From Enterobacteriaceae bacterium (GTDB lineage Bacteria > Pseudomonadota > Gammaproteobacteria > Enterobacterales > Enterobacteriaceae), in the NCBI GenBank assembly GCA_031261005.1, contig JAISKF010000044.1:33054-97053 (forward strand): a DNA stretch of 64,000 nt, given 5' to 3'. Below, in pieces: positions 9,434 to 20,908 of the stretch (its first letter is position 1; every line of letters starts with the position of its first letter). The notes under the pieces were generated by a model. The model was not told where the DNA came from and ran no database searches. It was given only the letters and a program-made list of their open reading frames with translations. Position numbers and translations under genes: made by a program.

Positions 9434-10564
9434 ATGAGTTCAATTCGTCTTGCGATTGTTCGGCAGAAGTACCGTCCAGATGGCGGTGCTGAACGTTTTA
9501 TCTCCCGTGCATTAGAAGCGTTGAAAAATCATAATCTTTCACTCAATGTGATTACCCGTGAATGGCAGGGAGAACAGAACCCTGACTGGAATATTTTTTT
9601 ATGTAATCCAGCTAAATGGGGACGAATTAGTCGGGAAAGAGGCTTCGCTCATGCAGCACAGCAGATATGGCAAAAAGAACGTTTTGACTTAGTACAAAGC
9701 CATGAACGCATTGCTGGTTGTGATATTTATCGCGCAGGTGATGGTGTGCATCGCCGTTGGTTATTACAGCGAGCTAAAATTCTACCCCGTTGGCGTCAAA
9801 AGCTGCTGTTGAATGACAGATACCACCGCTATGTGATGAATGCAGAAAAAGAAATGTATGCAGCTCCAGAATTGCAGGCTGTTATTTGTAATGCAGAGAT
9901 GATTAAGCACGAAATTATGGAAGATTTTGGTATTGCTGAGTCCAAAATTCATGTCATTTACAACGCTATTGATAGCCAGCATTTTATGCCGGGCAATGAA
10001 CAAATTCGCCTACAGATTAGAACTAAGCTCAATATTGCTGCCAATACTTCTTGTCTAATCTACGTGGGTTCGGGCTTTGAACGTAAAGGACTGGAGGCGG
10101 CGATCAGAGCACTAGCGCCAACACAGCGTCATTTGCTCGTTATCGGTAAAGATAAAGATGAAAAACATTATAAACATTTGGCTGCTAGTTTAGGTTGTCA
10201 AAATCAAGTGCATTTTCTTGGCGTACAAAATAATGTCCTGCCTTATTATCAGGCTGCTGACGGGCTGTTATTACCAACCCTTTATGATCCTTTTCCTAAT
10301 GTCATTCTCGAAGCGATGGCCTGTGGCTTGCCGATAATCACCAGTAATACCTGCGGCGGTGCTGAATTTATCGAGCAAGGGAAAAGTGGCTTTATCTGTG
10401 ATGCTCTGGATATTCATGCCCTGACAAATGCCATTAATGAATTACCTCAGCAAGCATTAGGATCATCAATGGGACTTATTGCCAGAGAAAGGGTTATTCC
10501 GCAAAATGCAACTCAACTTTCGCAGCAATTAGTCGCTCTGTATCAAAGTCTGATGAGGGTATAA
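9434..10564 (+). CDS. Family 4 glycosyltransferase, WabG/WaaG-like LPS core transferase
   Basis: From the ATG at 9434 (AAGGA ten bases upstream) the product is 376 residues, starting MSSIRLAIVRQKYRPDGGAERF. The GGAERF loop, the VIYNAIDSQHFMPG hinge, the GSGFERKGLEAAI donor-domain start and DGLLLPTLYDPFPNVILEAMACGLP (EX7E motif) identify a GT4 retaining transferase of the WaaG group. In Klebsiella, Serratia and Proteus the gene at this place is WabG, which adds galacturonic acid to heptose II. The donor is inferred from context. The next gene begins on the base after its stop codon. Confidence 0.78.
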   Translation: MSSIRLAIVRQKYRPDGGAERFISRALEALKNHNLSLNVITREWQGEQNPDWNIFLCNPAKWGRISRERGFAHAAQQIWQKERFDLVQSHERIAGCDIYRAGDGVHRRWLLQRAKILPRWRQKLLLNDRYHRYVMNAEKEMYAAPELQAVICNAEMIKHEIMEDFGIAESKIHVIYNAIDSQHFMPGNEQIRLQIRTKLNIAANTSCLIYVGSGFERKGLEAAIRALAPTQRHLLVIGKDKDEKHYKHLAASLGCQNQVHFLGVQNNVLPYYQAADGLLLPTLYDPFPNVILEAMACGLPIITSNTCGGAEFIEQGKSGFICDALDIHALTNAINELPQQALGSSMGLIARERVIPQNATQLSQQLVALYQSLMRV

Positions 10565-11662
10565 ATGAGAATTTTATTCGTTATTGATGGTCTGCCCGGC
10601 GGCGGCGCAGAAAAAGTCGTGTTAACTCTGGTAGAAGGCATGATTTCACTGGGACATCATGTCAGTCTCTTTTCTTTACGAGATGTCCTCGATTATCCAT
10701 TACCAGAACGTATTGATTATCGGGTAATAACAGATAATACTCGTGTTTTTTGGCGTAAACTTACAGAGATCCAACGCCGTGCAAAACAACTCAATGATGA
10801 AATTATTAACGCTCAACATAGCAATGGAAATTTTGACTTAGTGATCTCCAATCTACATAAAACTGATCGTATCGTTAGCCAGTGCCATAGCCTTGACTGG
10901 TCAAAAGTATGGTTCTGTATCCACGGTATTTTTTCTGCATCTTATCTTGGTAATAAACAAGGCTTCCGCCAATGGCTCAAACGGCAAAAAATCTCTCGCG
11001 TTTATCAAAATAAAAATATTGTGGGTGTTTCGCAAGCCGCTGTTGATGATTTAATTCAACAGTTCCATATCAACGCGAGAAGAACAACTCAAATCAGTAA
11101 TCCATTTGATATTGAAGCTATCTTAAAGTTAGCCAATGAACCCTGTGAATTAGAGGGAAGTAGCTATCTGATTCATGTTGGTCGCCTGCACCCAAATAAG
11201 CGTCATGACCGATTATTGAAAGCCTATGCAAAAACGCAATTAACTTATCCTTTAATCCTAATTGGGAAAGGTAATGCTGATTACACTGAAAAATTAAAAT
11301 TGCTGACAAAAGAACTGGGAATAGCCGAACGGGTAAAATTTATGGGTTTCATTCCAAATCCTTACCCTTATATTAAACATGCCAAAACATTAATTCTAAG
11401 TTCAGACAGCGAAGGTTTTGGCAATGTATTAGTTGAGGCTTTGATTTGCGGAACACCCGTAGTGAGTACCAATTGTCCGGGTGGTCCAGCAACAATACTT
11501 AGCGGTAATCTTGCTATTGGACTTGCTGAAATGAATGAAGATTCTCTGGCAGAAAAGATTATTTTAATTACTAATAACCCACCTACAATAGAAGCAAAAA
11601 ACCTGCTGGATTATGGTATTATCCCGACCAGTTTAAAGTACCTCGCTCTCGCGAACGATTAA
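10565..11662 (+). CDS. Family 4 glycosyltransferase, WabH-like
   Basis: The 365-residue GT4 protein begins MRILFVIDGLPGGGAEKVVLTL. It has IHVGRLHPNKRHDRLLKAY at the donor-domain start and ILSSDSEGFGNVLVEALICGTPVVSTNCPGG, the canonical EX7E motif. It starts on the base after the WabG-like stop, so they form one operon. In enteric bacteria with the WabG-WabH-WabN set, WabH transfers GlcNAc onto galacturonic acid and WabN deacetylates it. Size and order agree with that, but sugar specificity is inferred. Confidence 0.75.
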   Translation: MRILFVIDGLPGGGAEKVVLTLVEGMISLGHHVSLFSLRDVLDYPLPERIDYRVITDNTRVFWRKLTEIQRRAKQLNDEIINAQHSNGNFDLVISNLHKTDRIVSQCHSLDWSKVWFCIHGIFSASYLGNKQGFRQWLKRQKISRVYQNKNIVGVSQAAVDDLIQQFHINARRTTQISNPFDIEAILKLANEPCELEGSSYLIHVGRLHPNKRHDRLLKAYAKTQLTYPLILIGKGNADYTEKLKLLTKELGIAERVKFMGFIPNPYPYIKHAKTLILSSDSEGFGNVLVEALICGTPVVSTNCPGGPATILSGNLAIGLAEMNEDSLAEKIILITNNPPTIEAKNLLDYGIIPTSLKYLALAND

Positions 11663-11716
11663 TCAGTTTAGAATATTACCGAACGTTTTATCACGTTCGG
11701 CGATTGTGGATACATT

Positions 11717-12994
11717 ATGCTGCGGTTGATTTACTCATTCCTACTCTACTTGTTACAACCTCTGATTTGGCTGCGTTTATTTTTACGAGGGCGTAAAGCA
11801 CCGGCGTATCGGAAACGTTGGGCGGAGAGATATGGGTTTTGCCGCGGTAAAGTCGAGCCGAATGGTATCATGCTGCATTCGGTTTCCGTTGGCGAAACAC
11901 TCACGGCGATCCCGCTGGTTCGGGCGTTGCGTTATCGTTATCCGATGCTGCCGATTACAGTCACTACCATGACGCCGACTGGCTCAGAACGCGTACTTTC
12001 CGCGTTTGGTGATGATGTACATCACGTTTATCTGCCTTATGACCTGCCCTGTTCTGTCAACCGTTTTCTCAATCAGGTTCGTCCTAAGCTGGTCATCATT
12101 ATGGAAACCGAGCTGTGGCCGAATTTGATCCACCAACTCAATAAACGCCATATTCCACTGGTAATTGCTAATGCCCGTTTATCGGCGCGTTCTGCTCATG
12201 GTTACAGTAAATTGGGCAAAACTATGCAAACTATGCTGCAAAAAATCACACTGATTGCAGCGCAAAATAAAGAAGATGGTGATCGCTTTATTCAGCTAGG
12301 GCTTAAACCCTCCCATTTAGCCATTACTGGTAGTCTAAAGTTTGATATTTCCGTTACGCCGGAGCTTTCCTCGCGCGCGCTAAGCCTGAGACGCCAATGG
12401 GCACCGCATCGTCCAGTCTGGATTGCTGCCAGCACTCACGAAGGTGAAGAAAATATTATTCTGGACGCACATGCAAACTTGCTGCAACGCTTCCCGAATC
12501 TACTGCTGATACTTGTCCCCCGCCACCCTGAGCGTTTTCCCACCGCGCAGCAATTAACCATTCAGGCGGGCATGAGCTACATTACGCGCAGCAGCGGAGA
12601 AGTGCCGAACGAGCAAACACAAGTTGTGATTGGCGATACTATGGGCGAACTGATGTTGCTGTATGGTATTGCTGATTTAGCTTTTGTCGGCGGCAGTTTG
12701 GTTGAGCGCGGCGGGCATAATCCGTTAGAACCTGCGGCGCATGCAATTCCTGTCTTGATGGGATCTCATACCTTTAACTTCAATGAGATATGTAACAAGT
12801 TAGCTCAAGCGGAAGGGCTAATCACGGTGCAAGATGCTAACTCGCTGGCAGAACAGGTCGAGTCGTTATTAGCTGATGAGAGTTACCGCAACTATCGCGG
12901 GCAACGGGCAGTCAATGTTCTACTGCAAAATCAAGGTGCATTGGAAAAGTTACTGGCTTTGTTAGAGCCTTATTTACCTGCCCGGAGTCATTAA
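11717..12994 (+). CDS. waaA: 3-deoxy-D-manno-octulosonic acid (Kdo) transferase
   Basis: The 425-residue GT30 enzyme matches E. coli WaaA in length. It has an N-terminal membrane anchor (MLRLIYSFLLYLLQPLIWLRLF), the catalytic region HSVSVGETLTAIPL with the essential Glu, METELWPNLI, and the donor-site segment VGGSLVERGGHNPLEPAA. It adds Kdo residues to lipid IVA at the cytoplasmic face of the inner membrane. waaE follows after 3 bp and coaD after that. Confidence 0.97.
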   Translation: MLRLIYSFLLYLLQPLIWLRLFLRGRKAPAYRKRWAERYGFCRGKVEPNGIMLHSVSVGETLTAIPLVRALRYRYPMLPITVTTMTPTGSERVLSAFGDDVHHVYLPYDLPCSVNRFLNQVRPKLVIIMETELWPNLIHQLNKRHIPLVIANARLSARSAHGYSKLGKTMQTMLQKITLIAAQNKEDGDRFIQLGLKPSHLAITGSLKFDISVTPELSSRALSLRRQWAPHRPVWIAASTHEGEENIILDAHANLLQRFPNLLLILVPRHPERFPTAQQLTIQAGMSYITRSSGEVPNEQTQVVIGDTMGELMLLYGIADLAFVGGSLVERGGHNPLEPAAHAIPVLMGSHTFNFNEICNKLAQAEGLITVQDANSLAEQVESLLADESYRNYRGQRAVNVLLQNQGALEKLLALLEPYLPARSH

Positions 12995-12997
12995 CTC

Positions 12998-14268
<1,271 letters not shown>

Positions 14269-14270
14269 TC

Positions 14271-14429
14271 AATCTCTGGGTTGGATAAGAAAATAGTAAA
14301 AACAATAGATTAATATATTGATAATAACGAATAACTCGTAAGAGCGGCAGATTGCCGCCCTTACGTAAAAATCATATAATCATTTGAAATTTATCGTAAT
14401 AATATAATTTTTTATCCGAAGTTTAGCTT
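14271..14429. repeat. MITE/REP element, single-hairpin form
   Basis: The left end AATCTCTGGGTTGGATAAG (14271-14289) and the right end (the reverse of GGATAAAAAATTATATTATT) are the two termini seen in the other copies of this family. The GC core is only 27 bp (14338-14364), one GTAAGAGCGG...CCGCCCTTAC hairpin instead of two. The right end reaches the mutM stop codon at 14428. Confidence 0.7.
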
Positions 14430-15237
14430 AGTGTTGGCAATAACGACAAAAAAACGTAGTTCGCTGCCCATGCTTAGTACTTTCAATCAACGTACCGCAT
14501 ACTCGGCAAGGTTCTCCGCTGCGTCCATATACCTGTAACTCTTGGGCAAAATAGCCCGGTTTACCATCTGCCTGCATGAAATCTTTTAGCGTAGTTCCGC
14601 CCTGTTCGATGGAGCGCTGTAATACACGTTTAATCGTCGCCGCCAGTAAATCAGCCTCTTCTGGCGTTAATGAACCTGCCTGACGATGCGGTAAAATTTT
14701 TGCTTCAAATAACGATTCGCTGGCATAGATATTCCCCACACCAACTACCAGCTTGTTATCCATCAGCCACGGCTTTATCGCTGTCTTTTTATTGCGTGAT
14801 TGATTAAACAGATAAGAGCCATCAAAATCATCGCTTAGCGGTTCAGGTCCTAAGTTTTGTAGCTGGCGGCTGTGTGACAGATCATATTCCCATAACCAGG
14901 AACCAAAGCGGCGCGGATCGGTATAACGCAGCACTTTACCGCTGGATAACATGAAATCGATATGATCATGCTTTTCCGGCTCGCTGTATTCAGGCAAGAC
15001 TCTGACACTACCCGACATGCCAAGATGCCCGATAATCCAACCGCTTGATAACTCAATTAGTAAATATTTAGCCCGACGCTGCACACTTAGAACTGGCATA
15101 TTTTCCAGCTCAATAATCTGCGGTGAAACCTGCCAGCGCAGCTTCGGCTGGCGCACGATCGTCCTGACAATCTTATTGCCGACCAGATGAGGTTCAATTC
15201 CCCGTCGGCTAGTCTCAATTTCGGGTAATTCAGGCAT
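14428..15237 (-). CDS. mutM: Formamidopyrimidine-DNA glycosylase
   Basis: A 269-residue Fpg protein. After Met removal, the N-terminal Pro and Glu of [13 protein letters not shown] are the catalytic nucleophile and acid. The C-terminal zinc finger is CRVC...CRYC (residues about 244-267), and [11 protein letters not shown] is also present. It removes 8-oxoguanine and ring-opened purines and nicks the abasic site. It lies downstream of rpmG in the order rpmB-rpmG-mutM, as in E. coli. The 3' end touches a repeat element. Confidence 0.97.
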   Translation of the reverse strand: MPELPEIETSRRGIEPHLVGNKIVRTIVRQPKLRWQVSPQIIELENMPVLSVQRRAKYLLIELSSGWIIGHLGMSGSVRVLPEYSEPEKHDHIDFMLSSGKVLRYTDPRRFGSWLWEYDLSHSRQLQNLGPEPLSDDFDGSYLFNQSRNKKTAIKPWLMDNKLVVGVGNIYASESLFEAKILPHRQAGSLTPEEADLLAATIKRVLQRSIEQGGTTLKDFMQADGKPGYFAQELQVYGRSGEPCRVCGTLIESTKHGQRTTFFCRYCQH

Positions 15238-15324
15238 CGTAGATTTCTCCTGTTCAAGTGATAGAGCTTATCTAACACACAATAAAAATGATGATTTTTT
15301 CTACTAAAAATACTTAATCGCAAT

Positions 15325-15350
15325 AAAAAACCCGACCTGAGTCGGGTTTT
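15325..15350 (-). terminator. Terminator after rpmG
   Basis: The stem CCCGAC/GTCGGG (15331-15336 with 15341-15346) has a CTGA loop. It is flanked by six A on the left (a T-run for the minus strand) and TTTT on the right. Confidence 0.8.
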
Positions 15351-15378
15351 AATTAGCGTTGTTACAATGAAATTAAAA

Positions 15379-15549
<171 letters not shown>

Positions 15550-15557
15550 TCAGTTCC

Positions 15558-15812
<255 letters not shown>

Positions 15813-15862
15813 TCAAATCAGCTCGAGCTTCGTTAGGATGTTGGCTGCCTCGTCAGGCTTTA

Positions 15863-15930
15863 GAGCCAATCTCAGCAAATTCAGCCGAGATGAGACGTTG
15901 AGTCAGGTCGGAACCTGCTGAGATAGGCTC
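15863..15930 (-). promoter_or_regulatory. Long hairpin in the rpmB-rpmG leader
   Basis: GAGCCAATCTCAGCA (15863-15877) pairs with TGCTGAGATAGGCTC (15916-15930) as a 15-bp stem with one mismatch. The 38-base loop contains a possible inner CCGA/TCGG stem. It is transcribed 70-135 nt before the L28 start codon, so it could be a regulatory leader for the ribosomal operon. Confidence 0.5.
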
Positions 15931-15963
15931 GTATACCACATCCGTGATCCTCAAAGGTGGCGT

Positions 15964-15992
15964 AGTATACGCCCTTAGCCAGTATGGCTCAA
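15964..15992 (-). promoter_or_regulatory. rpmB-rpmG promoter
   Basis: On the minus strand TTGAGC (15992-15987) and TATACT (15969-15964) are separated by exactly 17 bases, close to the sigma-70 consensus. Transcription would start near 15957. Confidence 0.7.
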
Positions 15993-16033
15993 GTGTCGAA
16001 CAGCAAGATTTCATAAAACATGAAAAAATTACG

Positions 16034-16717
16034 CTAAATCCAGCCTCGCTCGGCAAATGAAACCGACGTCCCGCGCCCAATAACAATATGATCAAGCAAA
16101 CGAATATCTACTAATAAGCAGGCTTCGCGTACTTTATCAGTTACCTGGCGATCAGCAAGGCTAGGTTCAGCCATACCTGAGGGATGATTATGCGCCAAAA
16201 TTATCGCAGCAGAATTAGACTTCAGCGCTTCACGCACAATCTCTCTGGGATGCACTTCAACGCTGCTGAGTGTACCAGAGAACATTTCTTTATGATAAAT
16301 AACTCGATTTTGATTATCCAAAAACATCACAACAAAAATTTCCCGATCGCGCTGCGCCAGTAATCCTTGTAAATATTCTCGCGTTAACAATGGGTTATTG
16401 ATAGAACACTCTTCAGCAAGTTGATGACCTAAAAAACGGCGTGCAAGTTCTACTGCCGCCTGCAATTGTGCATATTTCGCCAGCCCTAACCCTTTGGTAT
16501 GGCAAAATTGCACATAATCAGCGGAAATTAATCCATACAGCGAACCAAACTCGTTAAGCAACTGCACGGAAAAATCCATCACATGAACACCCGGCAATCC
16601 AGTACGTAAAAAAATCGCCAGCAATTCACTATCAGATAGTGTCATCGCTCCGTTTTTCAGCAATTTTTCTCTTGGCGCACAGTTATCGCGCCATAACATA
16701 GCGATCTCTTTCGGCAT
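16034..16717 (-). CDS. radC: RadC family (JAMM/MPN+) protein
   Basis: A 227-residue protein with an N-terminal helix-hairpin-helix region and the C-terminal JAMM metal site [14 protein letters not shown], preceded by [14 protein letters not shown]. It is in the conserved position between rpmB and coaBC, divergent from the latter. The family was once linked to DNA repair, but the function is unsettled; a metal-dependent hydrolase is likely from the motif. Confidence 0.93.
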   Translation of the reverse strand: MPKEIAMLWRDNCAPREKLLKNGAMTLSDSELLAIFLRTGLPGVHVMDFSVQLLNEFGSLYGLISADYVQFCHTKGLGLAKYAQLQAAVELARRFLGHQLAEECSINNPLLTREYLQGLLAQRDREIFVVMFLDNQNRVIYHKEMFSGTLSSVEVHPREIVREALKSNSAAIILAHNHPSGMAEPSLADRQVTDKVREACLLVDIRLLDHIVIGRGTSVSFAERGWI

Positions 16718-17164
16718 TTTTCAGTCATCTCTTCTGGCATCATTACCTTTGCAAAAGCAAACTGTGATGACCGCCATTAAGACATGCGAGGCTAAAAATA
16801 TATTTATGGGAGATGAATTACATAACTCATTGTATAGCAGTTACTTTCTATCATTTTATTGGAATATACCGCACAGAGTTTCACCAAAAATAACAGACCG
16901 AATATAAAAAACAGCGATTCTCAACACCGTCAGAGAATTTATCTTTCGCTATAGCATATTAGAATTACTGTATATATAATCAGCTAATTATTCTCTGTTC
17001 TGTATTCATTTTTAAGAAATCTGTTATCTATAAACTGCCATTCTCGAGAGATCGCCTTTATCAGGGTTATGATAAGATCCATAGTATGTGCTCAAATTAG
17101 TCGGGCAAAGCATTCCGATACATTTATACCTAATAGATAGGTCTATACCGATAGGACAGCAATC
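16718..17164. other. Gene-free divergent region radC/coaBC
   Basis: These 447 AT-rich bases separate divergent radC and coaBC and must hold both promoters. A small inverted repeat TTATCA-GGGTTA-TGATAA lies near 17056-17073. I see no coding sequence, RNA gene or family repeat. Confidence 0.6.
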
Positions 17165-18373
17165 ATGGCGATGTTAACGGGTAAAAAAATCGTTCTGGGG
17201 ATCAGCGGCGGTATTGCTGCTTATAAATGCCCGGAAATTGTGCGCCGCTTACGGGATCAGGGCGCAGAAGTGCGTGTCGTGATGACCAGCGCAGCAAAAG
17301 CATTTATTACTCCGCTGACATTACAGGCTGTTTCTGGCTCTCCTGTTGCTGATGATCTGCTTGATCCTGCTGCGGAAGCCTCAATGGGGCATATCGAACT
17401 AGGGAAATGGGCGGATATGGTGATTTTAGCGCCAGCCACCGCCGATTTACTCGCCAGAATTGCTGCCGGAATGGCAAATGATCTATTAAGTACCGTTTGT
17501 TTAGCTACCGCCGCTCCCGTTATCGCTGTTCCTGCCATGAATCAGCAAATGTATAAAGCTGCTGCGACACAGCATAATTTACAAATATTGGCGTCGCGCG
17601 GCATTGAGCTTTGGGGACCAGACAGCGGCTCTCAAGCCTGCGGTGATGTGGGTTTAGGCAGAATGCTTGATCCGTTAACTATCGTTCAGCACTGCGTTGG
17701 GTATTTCTCTCCCGCACAAGATTTAGCCGGTATCAACATATTACTCACAGCGGGACCAACCAGAGAAGCACTCGATCCTGTGCGTTTTATCAGCAATCAC
17801 AGCTCCGGCAAAATGGGCTATGCCATTGCTAAAGCGGCTGCCAAACGCGGTGCTAACGTCACATTAATAAGCGGTCCTGTTGATTTAACCACGCCTGCGA
17901 ATGTCACACGTATTGATGTAACCAGTGCGTTAGAAATGCGTGATGCCGTGCTGCAACGCGCAGCGACACAAAATATTTTTATTGCTTGTGCGGCGGTTGC
18001 TGACTATCGTGCGGAGCATATTGCCGCTGAAAAAATCAAAAAGCAGGGTGATGATTTACTGCTGAAAATGGTCAAAAATCCTGACATTGTTGCCGAAGTT
18101 GCGGCAATGACAGAAAACCGACCTTTTGTTGTCGGCTTTGCTGCCGAAACGCAGAATGTGGAAGAATACGCGCGGAAAAAATTAGTCAGTAAAAATCTCG
18201 ATCTTATCTGTGCTAATGATGTCTCGCTGCCGAATCACGGTTTTAATAGCGATACCAACGCGCTATGCCTTTACTGGTCAAACGGCAAAATGAGTCTGCC
18301 TTTAAGCGACAAATCTTTGCTTGGTCAAAAACTGATGGACGAAATCGCCAAACGCTATGATGAAAAAAATTGA
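17165..18373 (+). CDS. coaBC: Bifunctional phosphopantothenoylcysteine decarboxylase / phosphopantothenate-cysteine ligase
   Basis: The 402-residue fusion has an N-terminal flavoprotein decarboxylase ([18 protein letters not shown] and the Cys of [12 protein letters not shown]) and a C-terminal CoaB ligase ([46 protein letters not shown]). Together they make 4'-phosphopantetheine from phosphopantothenate, cysteine and CTP. It overlaps dut by 17 bp, as in E. coli. With coaD at 13771, two steps of coenzyme A synthesis lie close together. Confidence 0.97.
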   Translation: MAMLTGKKIVLGISGGIAAYKCPEIVRRLRDQGAEVRVVMTSAAKAFITPLTLQAVSGSPVADDLLDPAAEASMGHIELGKWADMVILAPATADLLARIAAGMANDLLSTVCLATAAPVIAVPAMNQQMYKAAATQHNLQILASRGIELWGPDSGSQACGDVGLGRMLDPLTIVQHCVGYFSPAQDLAGINILLTAGPTREALDPVRFISNHSSGKMGYAIAKAAAKRGANVTLISGPVDLTTPANVTRIDVTSALEMRDAVLQRAATQNIFIACAAVADYRAEHIAAEKIKKQGDDLLLKMVKNPDIVAEVAAMTENRPFVVGFAAETQNVEEYARKKLVSKNLDLICANDVSLPNHGFNSDTNALCLYWSNGKMSLPLSDKSLLGQKLMDEIAKRYDEKN

Positions 18374-18815
18374 TGTAAAAATTCTGGACTCTCGTATTGG
18401 CAGCGCTTTCCCGCTGCCAACCTATGCTACCGCCGGTTCTGCCGGTCTGGATTTACGCGCCTGCCTTGATGCAGCAATCACACTGAATCCTGGTGAGACC
18501 CAATTGCTGCCGACCGGTTTAGCGATTCATATTGCTGATCCCTCTCTTGCTGCCGTGATTCTGCCGCGCTCAGGTCTTGGGCATAAGCATGGTGTGGTTT
18601 TAGGTAATCTGGTTGGTTTGATAGACTCAGATTATCAAGGGCAATTAATGGTATCCGTTTGGAATCGCGGTCAAGTGCCATTTGTCATTGAACCCGGCGA
18701 ACGTATCGCACAGATGGTTTTTGTGCCGGTAGTACAAACTGAATTCAATATCGTTGAAGATTTTACCAGCAGTGAACGCGGCGAAGGCGGTTTTGGTCAC
18801 TCTGGTCGTCAATAA
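18357..18815 (+). CDS. dut: dUTP diphosphatase
   Basis: The 152-residue trimeric dUTPase has its family motifs in order: [39 protein letters not shown] and the C-terminal arm [12 protein letters not shown]. It hydrolyses dUTP to dUMP and keeps uracil out of DNA. It begins [11 protein letters not shown] inside the coaBC reading frame. A small palindrome and a 10-bp hairpin follow before slmA. Confidence 0.98.
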   Translation: MMKKIDVKILDSRIGSAFPLPTYATAGSAGLDLRACLDAAITLNPGETQLLPTGLAIHIADPSLAAVILPRSGLGHKHGVVLGNLVGLIDSDYQGQLMVSVWNRGQVPFVIEPGERIAQMVFVPVVQTEFNIVEDFTSSERGEGGFGHSGRQ

Positions 18816-18821
18816 AACTCG

Positions 18822-18851
18822 ATACCCAAAAATTTTCAAAATAACGGGTAT
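18822..18851. repeat. Short ATACC-type palindromic element, copy 1
   Basis: ATACCC ... TTTTCAAAATAACGGGTAT over 30 bp. The same plan, TATACC(C/T) - about 10 bases - TTTCAAAAnnGC(G/A)GGTATA, recurs at 30025-30060 and 32136-32167. The ends resemble ERIC termini. Confidence 0.5.
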
Positions 18852-18874
18852 ATGCTCGATATAATGTAATAAAT

Positions 18875-18898
18875 AAGGACGAGTGCAGACTCGTCCTT
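18875..18898 (+). terminator. Hairpin between dut and slmA
   Basis: A perfect 10-bp stem (AAGGACGAGT/ACTCGTCCTT) with a GCAG tetraloop, but no long T-run after it. Partial termination or mRNA 3' end stability is plausible. Confidence 0.6.
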
Positions 18899-18917
18899 TA
18901 TCAGGATATTTCTGTAC

Positions 18918-19511
18918 ATGGTAGAAAAAGCAACTAAGAAAAATCGTAAAGAAGACATACTGCAAGCGCTGGCGCAAATGCTTGAGTCAAGCGACGGCAG
19001 CCAGCGTATTACGACAGCAAAACTTGCGGCTAATGTTGGTGTCTCAGAGGCAGCTTTATATCGCCATTTTCCTAGCAAAATGCGTATGTTTGACAGTCTA
19101 ATCGAGTTTATCGAGGACAGTCTTAACAGCCGTATCAATCTGATATTACAGGACGAAAAAGATACTTATAACCGTATCCGTTTGATCTTGCTGTTAGTAC
19201 TGGGTTTTGCCGAGAAAAATCCTGGTCTGACTCGCATAATGACCGGTCATGCACTGATGTTTGAGCAAGATCGGCTGCAAGGGCGGATTAACCAACTATT
19301 TGAACGCATAGAAACACAACTGCGTCAGGTATTGCGTGAGCGTAAACTGCGTGAAGGTCAGGCATTTAGTTATGATGAAAGTTTGATCTCCAGCCAATTA
19401 CTGGCTTTTTGTGAAGGTATGATGTCACGCTTTGTGCGTAGTGACTTTCGCTATCGCCCGACGGAAGAGTTCGAGCAACGCTGGCCAATGTTAGCGCTGC
19501 AATTACAATAG
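18918..19511 (+). CDS. slmA: Nucleoid occlusion factor SlmA
   Basis: A 197-residue TetR-family protein with an N-terminal helix-turn-helix ([29 protein letters not shown]). SlmA binds DNA and FtsZ to block septum formation over the nucleoid. Length and sequence follow the enteric protein, and the dut-slmA order is conserved. Confidence 0.97.
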   Translation: MVEKATKKNRKEDILQALAQMLESSDGSQRITTAKLAANVGVSEAALYRHFPSKMRMFDSLIEFIEDSLNSRINLILQDEKDTYNRIRLILLLVLGFAEKNPGLTRIMTGHALMFEQDRLQGRINQLFERIETQLRQVLRERKLREGQAFSYDESLISSQLLAFCEGMMSRFVRSDFRYRPTEEFEQRWPMLALQLQ

Positions 19512-19536
19512 ACCAAATGACACTATTTTTAAAAAT

Positions 19537-19566
19537 ATCGGGGAAAATAAACTTGTTTTCCCCGAT
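19537..19566. terminator. Terminator between convergent slmA and cytochrome c gene
   Basis: An 11-bp perfect stem ATCGGGGAAAA/TTTTCCCCGAT (19537-19547 with 19556-19566) with an 8-base loop, serving the slmA end and possibly the opposite gene. Confidence 0.75.
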
Positions 19567-19592
19567 GATCTAACCATTATTAACCAACTTTC

Positions 19593-20894
19593 TTATTTCA
19601 ATGCTTCACCATAAGCCGCCGCGTTAACTTCTTTGCGAACTTTAGCGACCTCTTTTTCAGTCACCGGTGATGCCTTATTACCCCAACTATTGCGGATAAA
19701 ATTCACCACATCAGCGACTTGTTGATCGGTTAAGCGCGTATCAAATGGCGGCATGGTGTAAGACGTTGCGGCGTTGATTGTCGATGGCAATATTCCGCCT
19801 TTCAGCACAATATGAATCAACGATGTCGCATCGTCGCTGGCTAATACCGGATTGCCCGCCAGTGCAGGGAATACTTCAGCATAACCTTTGCCGTCAGTAC
19901 GGTGGCAAGCGGCACAGCTATCAATGTAGACACTGGCACCAACAGCGCTATCATCACCGTTAAACAACGCTTTTGATACAGTATCATCATATTTAAATGC
20001 TGTTTGATCAGCATTTTTTGCCGGTAACGCTTTAAGATAGCGGGCAATTGCCGTCAAATCTTCGTCGGTCATATACTGCATACTGTCCACAACCACATCG
20101 CGCATACCGCCGAATACAGCAGTGTGCGCCGTGCGACCGGTACTAAGAAATTGCACCAGTTGTTGTTCTGTCCAGCTACCTAAACCATCATGCTGATCAC
20201 CGCGCAGATTTTTCGGCAACCAACCGTCCATCGGCGCGCCGCCTGAAAGATAAAGCTGCCCATCTTCGCTGGTTAAGGCTTTTTCTTGCAGCCCAAAACC
20301 GCGCGGACTATGACAAGATCCGCAGTGACCTAATCCCTCCACCAGATAAGCTCCGCGCGCAACAACGGCGTCCTGCCCTTTAGCGGCTTCAAATGCTTTC
20401 ACTTGCGGCGCAAAAGCCCAGCGCCAGAATGCCAAAGGCCAGCGCATTGATAACGGCCACGGAATATCTGTCGGTTTATTTGCCTGATTCACTGGCTGTA
20501 CACCGTGCATAAAGTAAGCGTAAAGTGCCTGCATATCTGCATCAGTCACTCTGGCATAGGAGGGATAAGGCATCGCCGGATAAAGCGTAGAATTTTTGCC
20601 GATACCGTGCCGCACCGCATTATCAAAATCAGTAAAGGTGAAATCACCGATACCGGTTTGCTTATCAGGTGTGATATTAGTAGAGAAGATCGTCCCAATC
20701 GGTGACGCGATCGGTAAACCGCCAGCAAAAAGCTGACCGCCGGAAGCGGTATGGCAAGCCACACAGTCACCCGCTCGCGCTAAATACTCACCCTGTTTGA
20801 TCAACTTGACATCATTATAATTAATCTGTTCTGCGGCAAATGCCGACGCCGTTAAGCCCGTGGTTAAGGCTGCGGCAAAAAGAAATTTTTTCAT
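19593..20894 (-). CDS. Triheme cytochrome c subunit of gluconate-type dehydrogenase
   Basis: The 433-residue protein has a signal peptide (MKKFLFAAALTTGLTASAFA) and three CxxCH haem sites: CVACH, CGSCH and CAACH. This is the layout of the membrane cytochrome subunit of gluconate 2-dehydrogenase and related FAD-dependent alcohol dehydrogenases. It receives electrons from the flavin subunit and passes them to ubiquinone on the periplasmic side of the inner membrane. It is the last gene of the operon, 14 bp after the flavoprotein gene. Substrate is assigned by family only; 2-ketogluconate or sorbitol dehydrogenases have the same plan. Confidence 0.88.
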   Translation of the reverse strand: MKKFLFAAALTTGLTASAFAAEQINYNDVKLIKQGEYLARAGDCVACHTASGGQLFAGGLPIASPIGTIFSTNITPDKQTGIGDFTFTDFDNAVRHGIGKNSTLYPAMPYPSYARVTDADMQALYAYFMHGVQPVNQANKPTDIPWPLSMRWPLAFWRWAFAPQVKAFEAAKGQDAVVARGAYLVEGLGHCGSCHSPRGFGLQEKALTSEDGQLYLSGGAPMDGWLPKNLRGDQHDGLGSWTEQQLVQFLSTGRTAHTAVFGGMRDVVVDSMQYMTDEDLTAIARYLKALPAKNADQTAFKYDDTVSKALFNGDDSAVGASVYIDSCAACHRTDGKGYAEVFPALAGNPVLASDDATSLIHIVLKGGILPSTINAATSYTMPPFDTRLTDQQVADVVNFIRNSWGNKASPVTEKEVAKVRKEVNAAAYGEALK

Positions 20895-20908
20895 TTTTCC
20901 GTCTCCTG

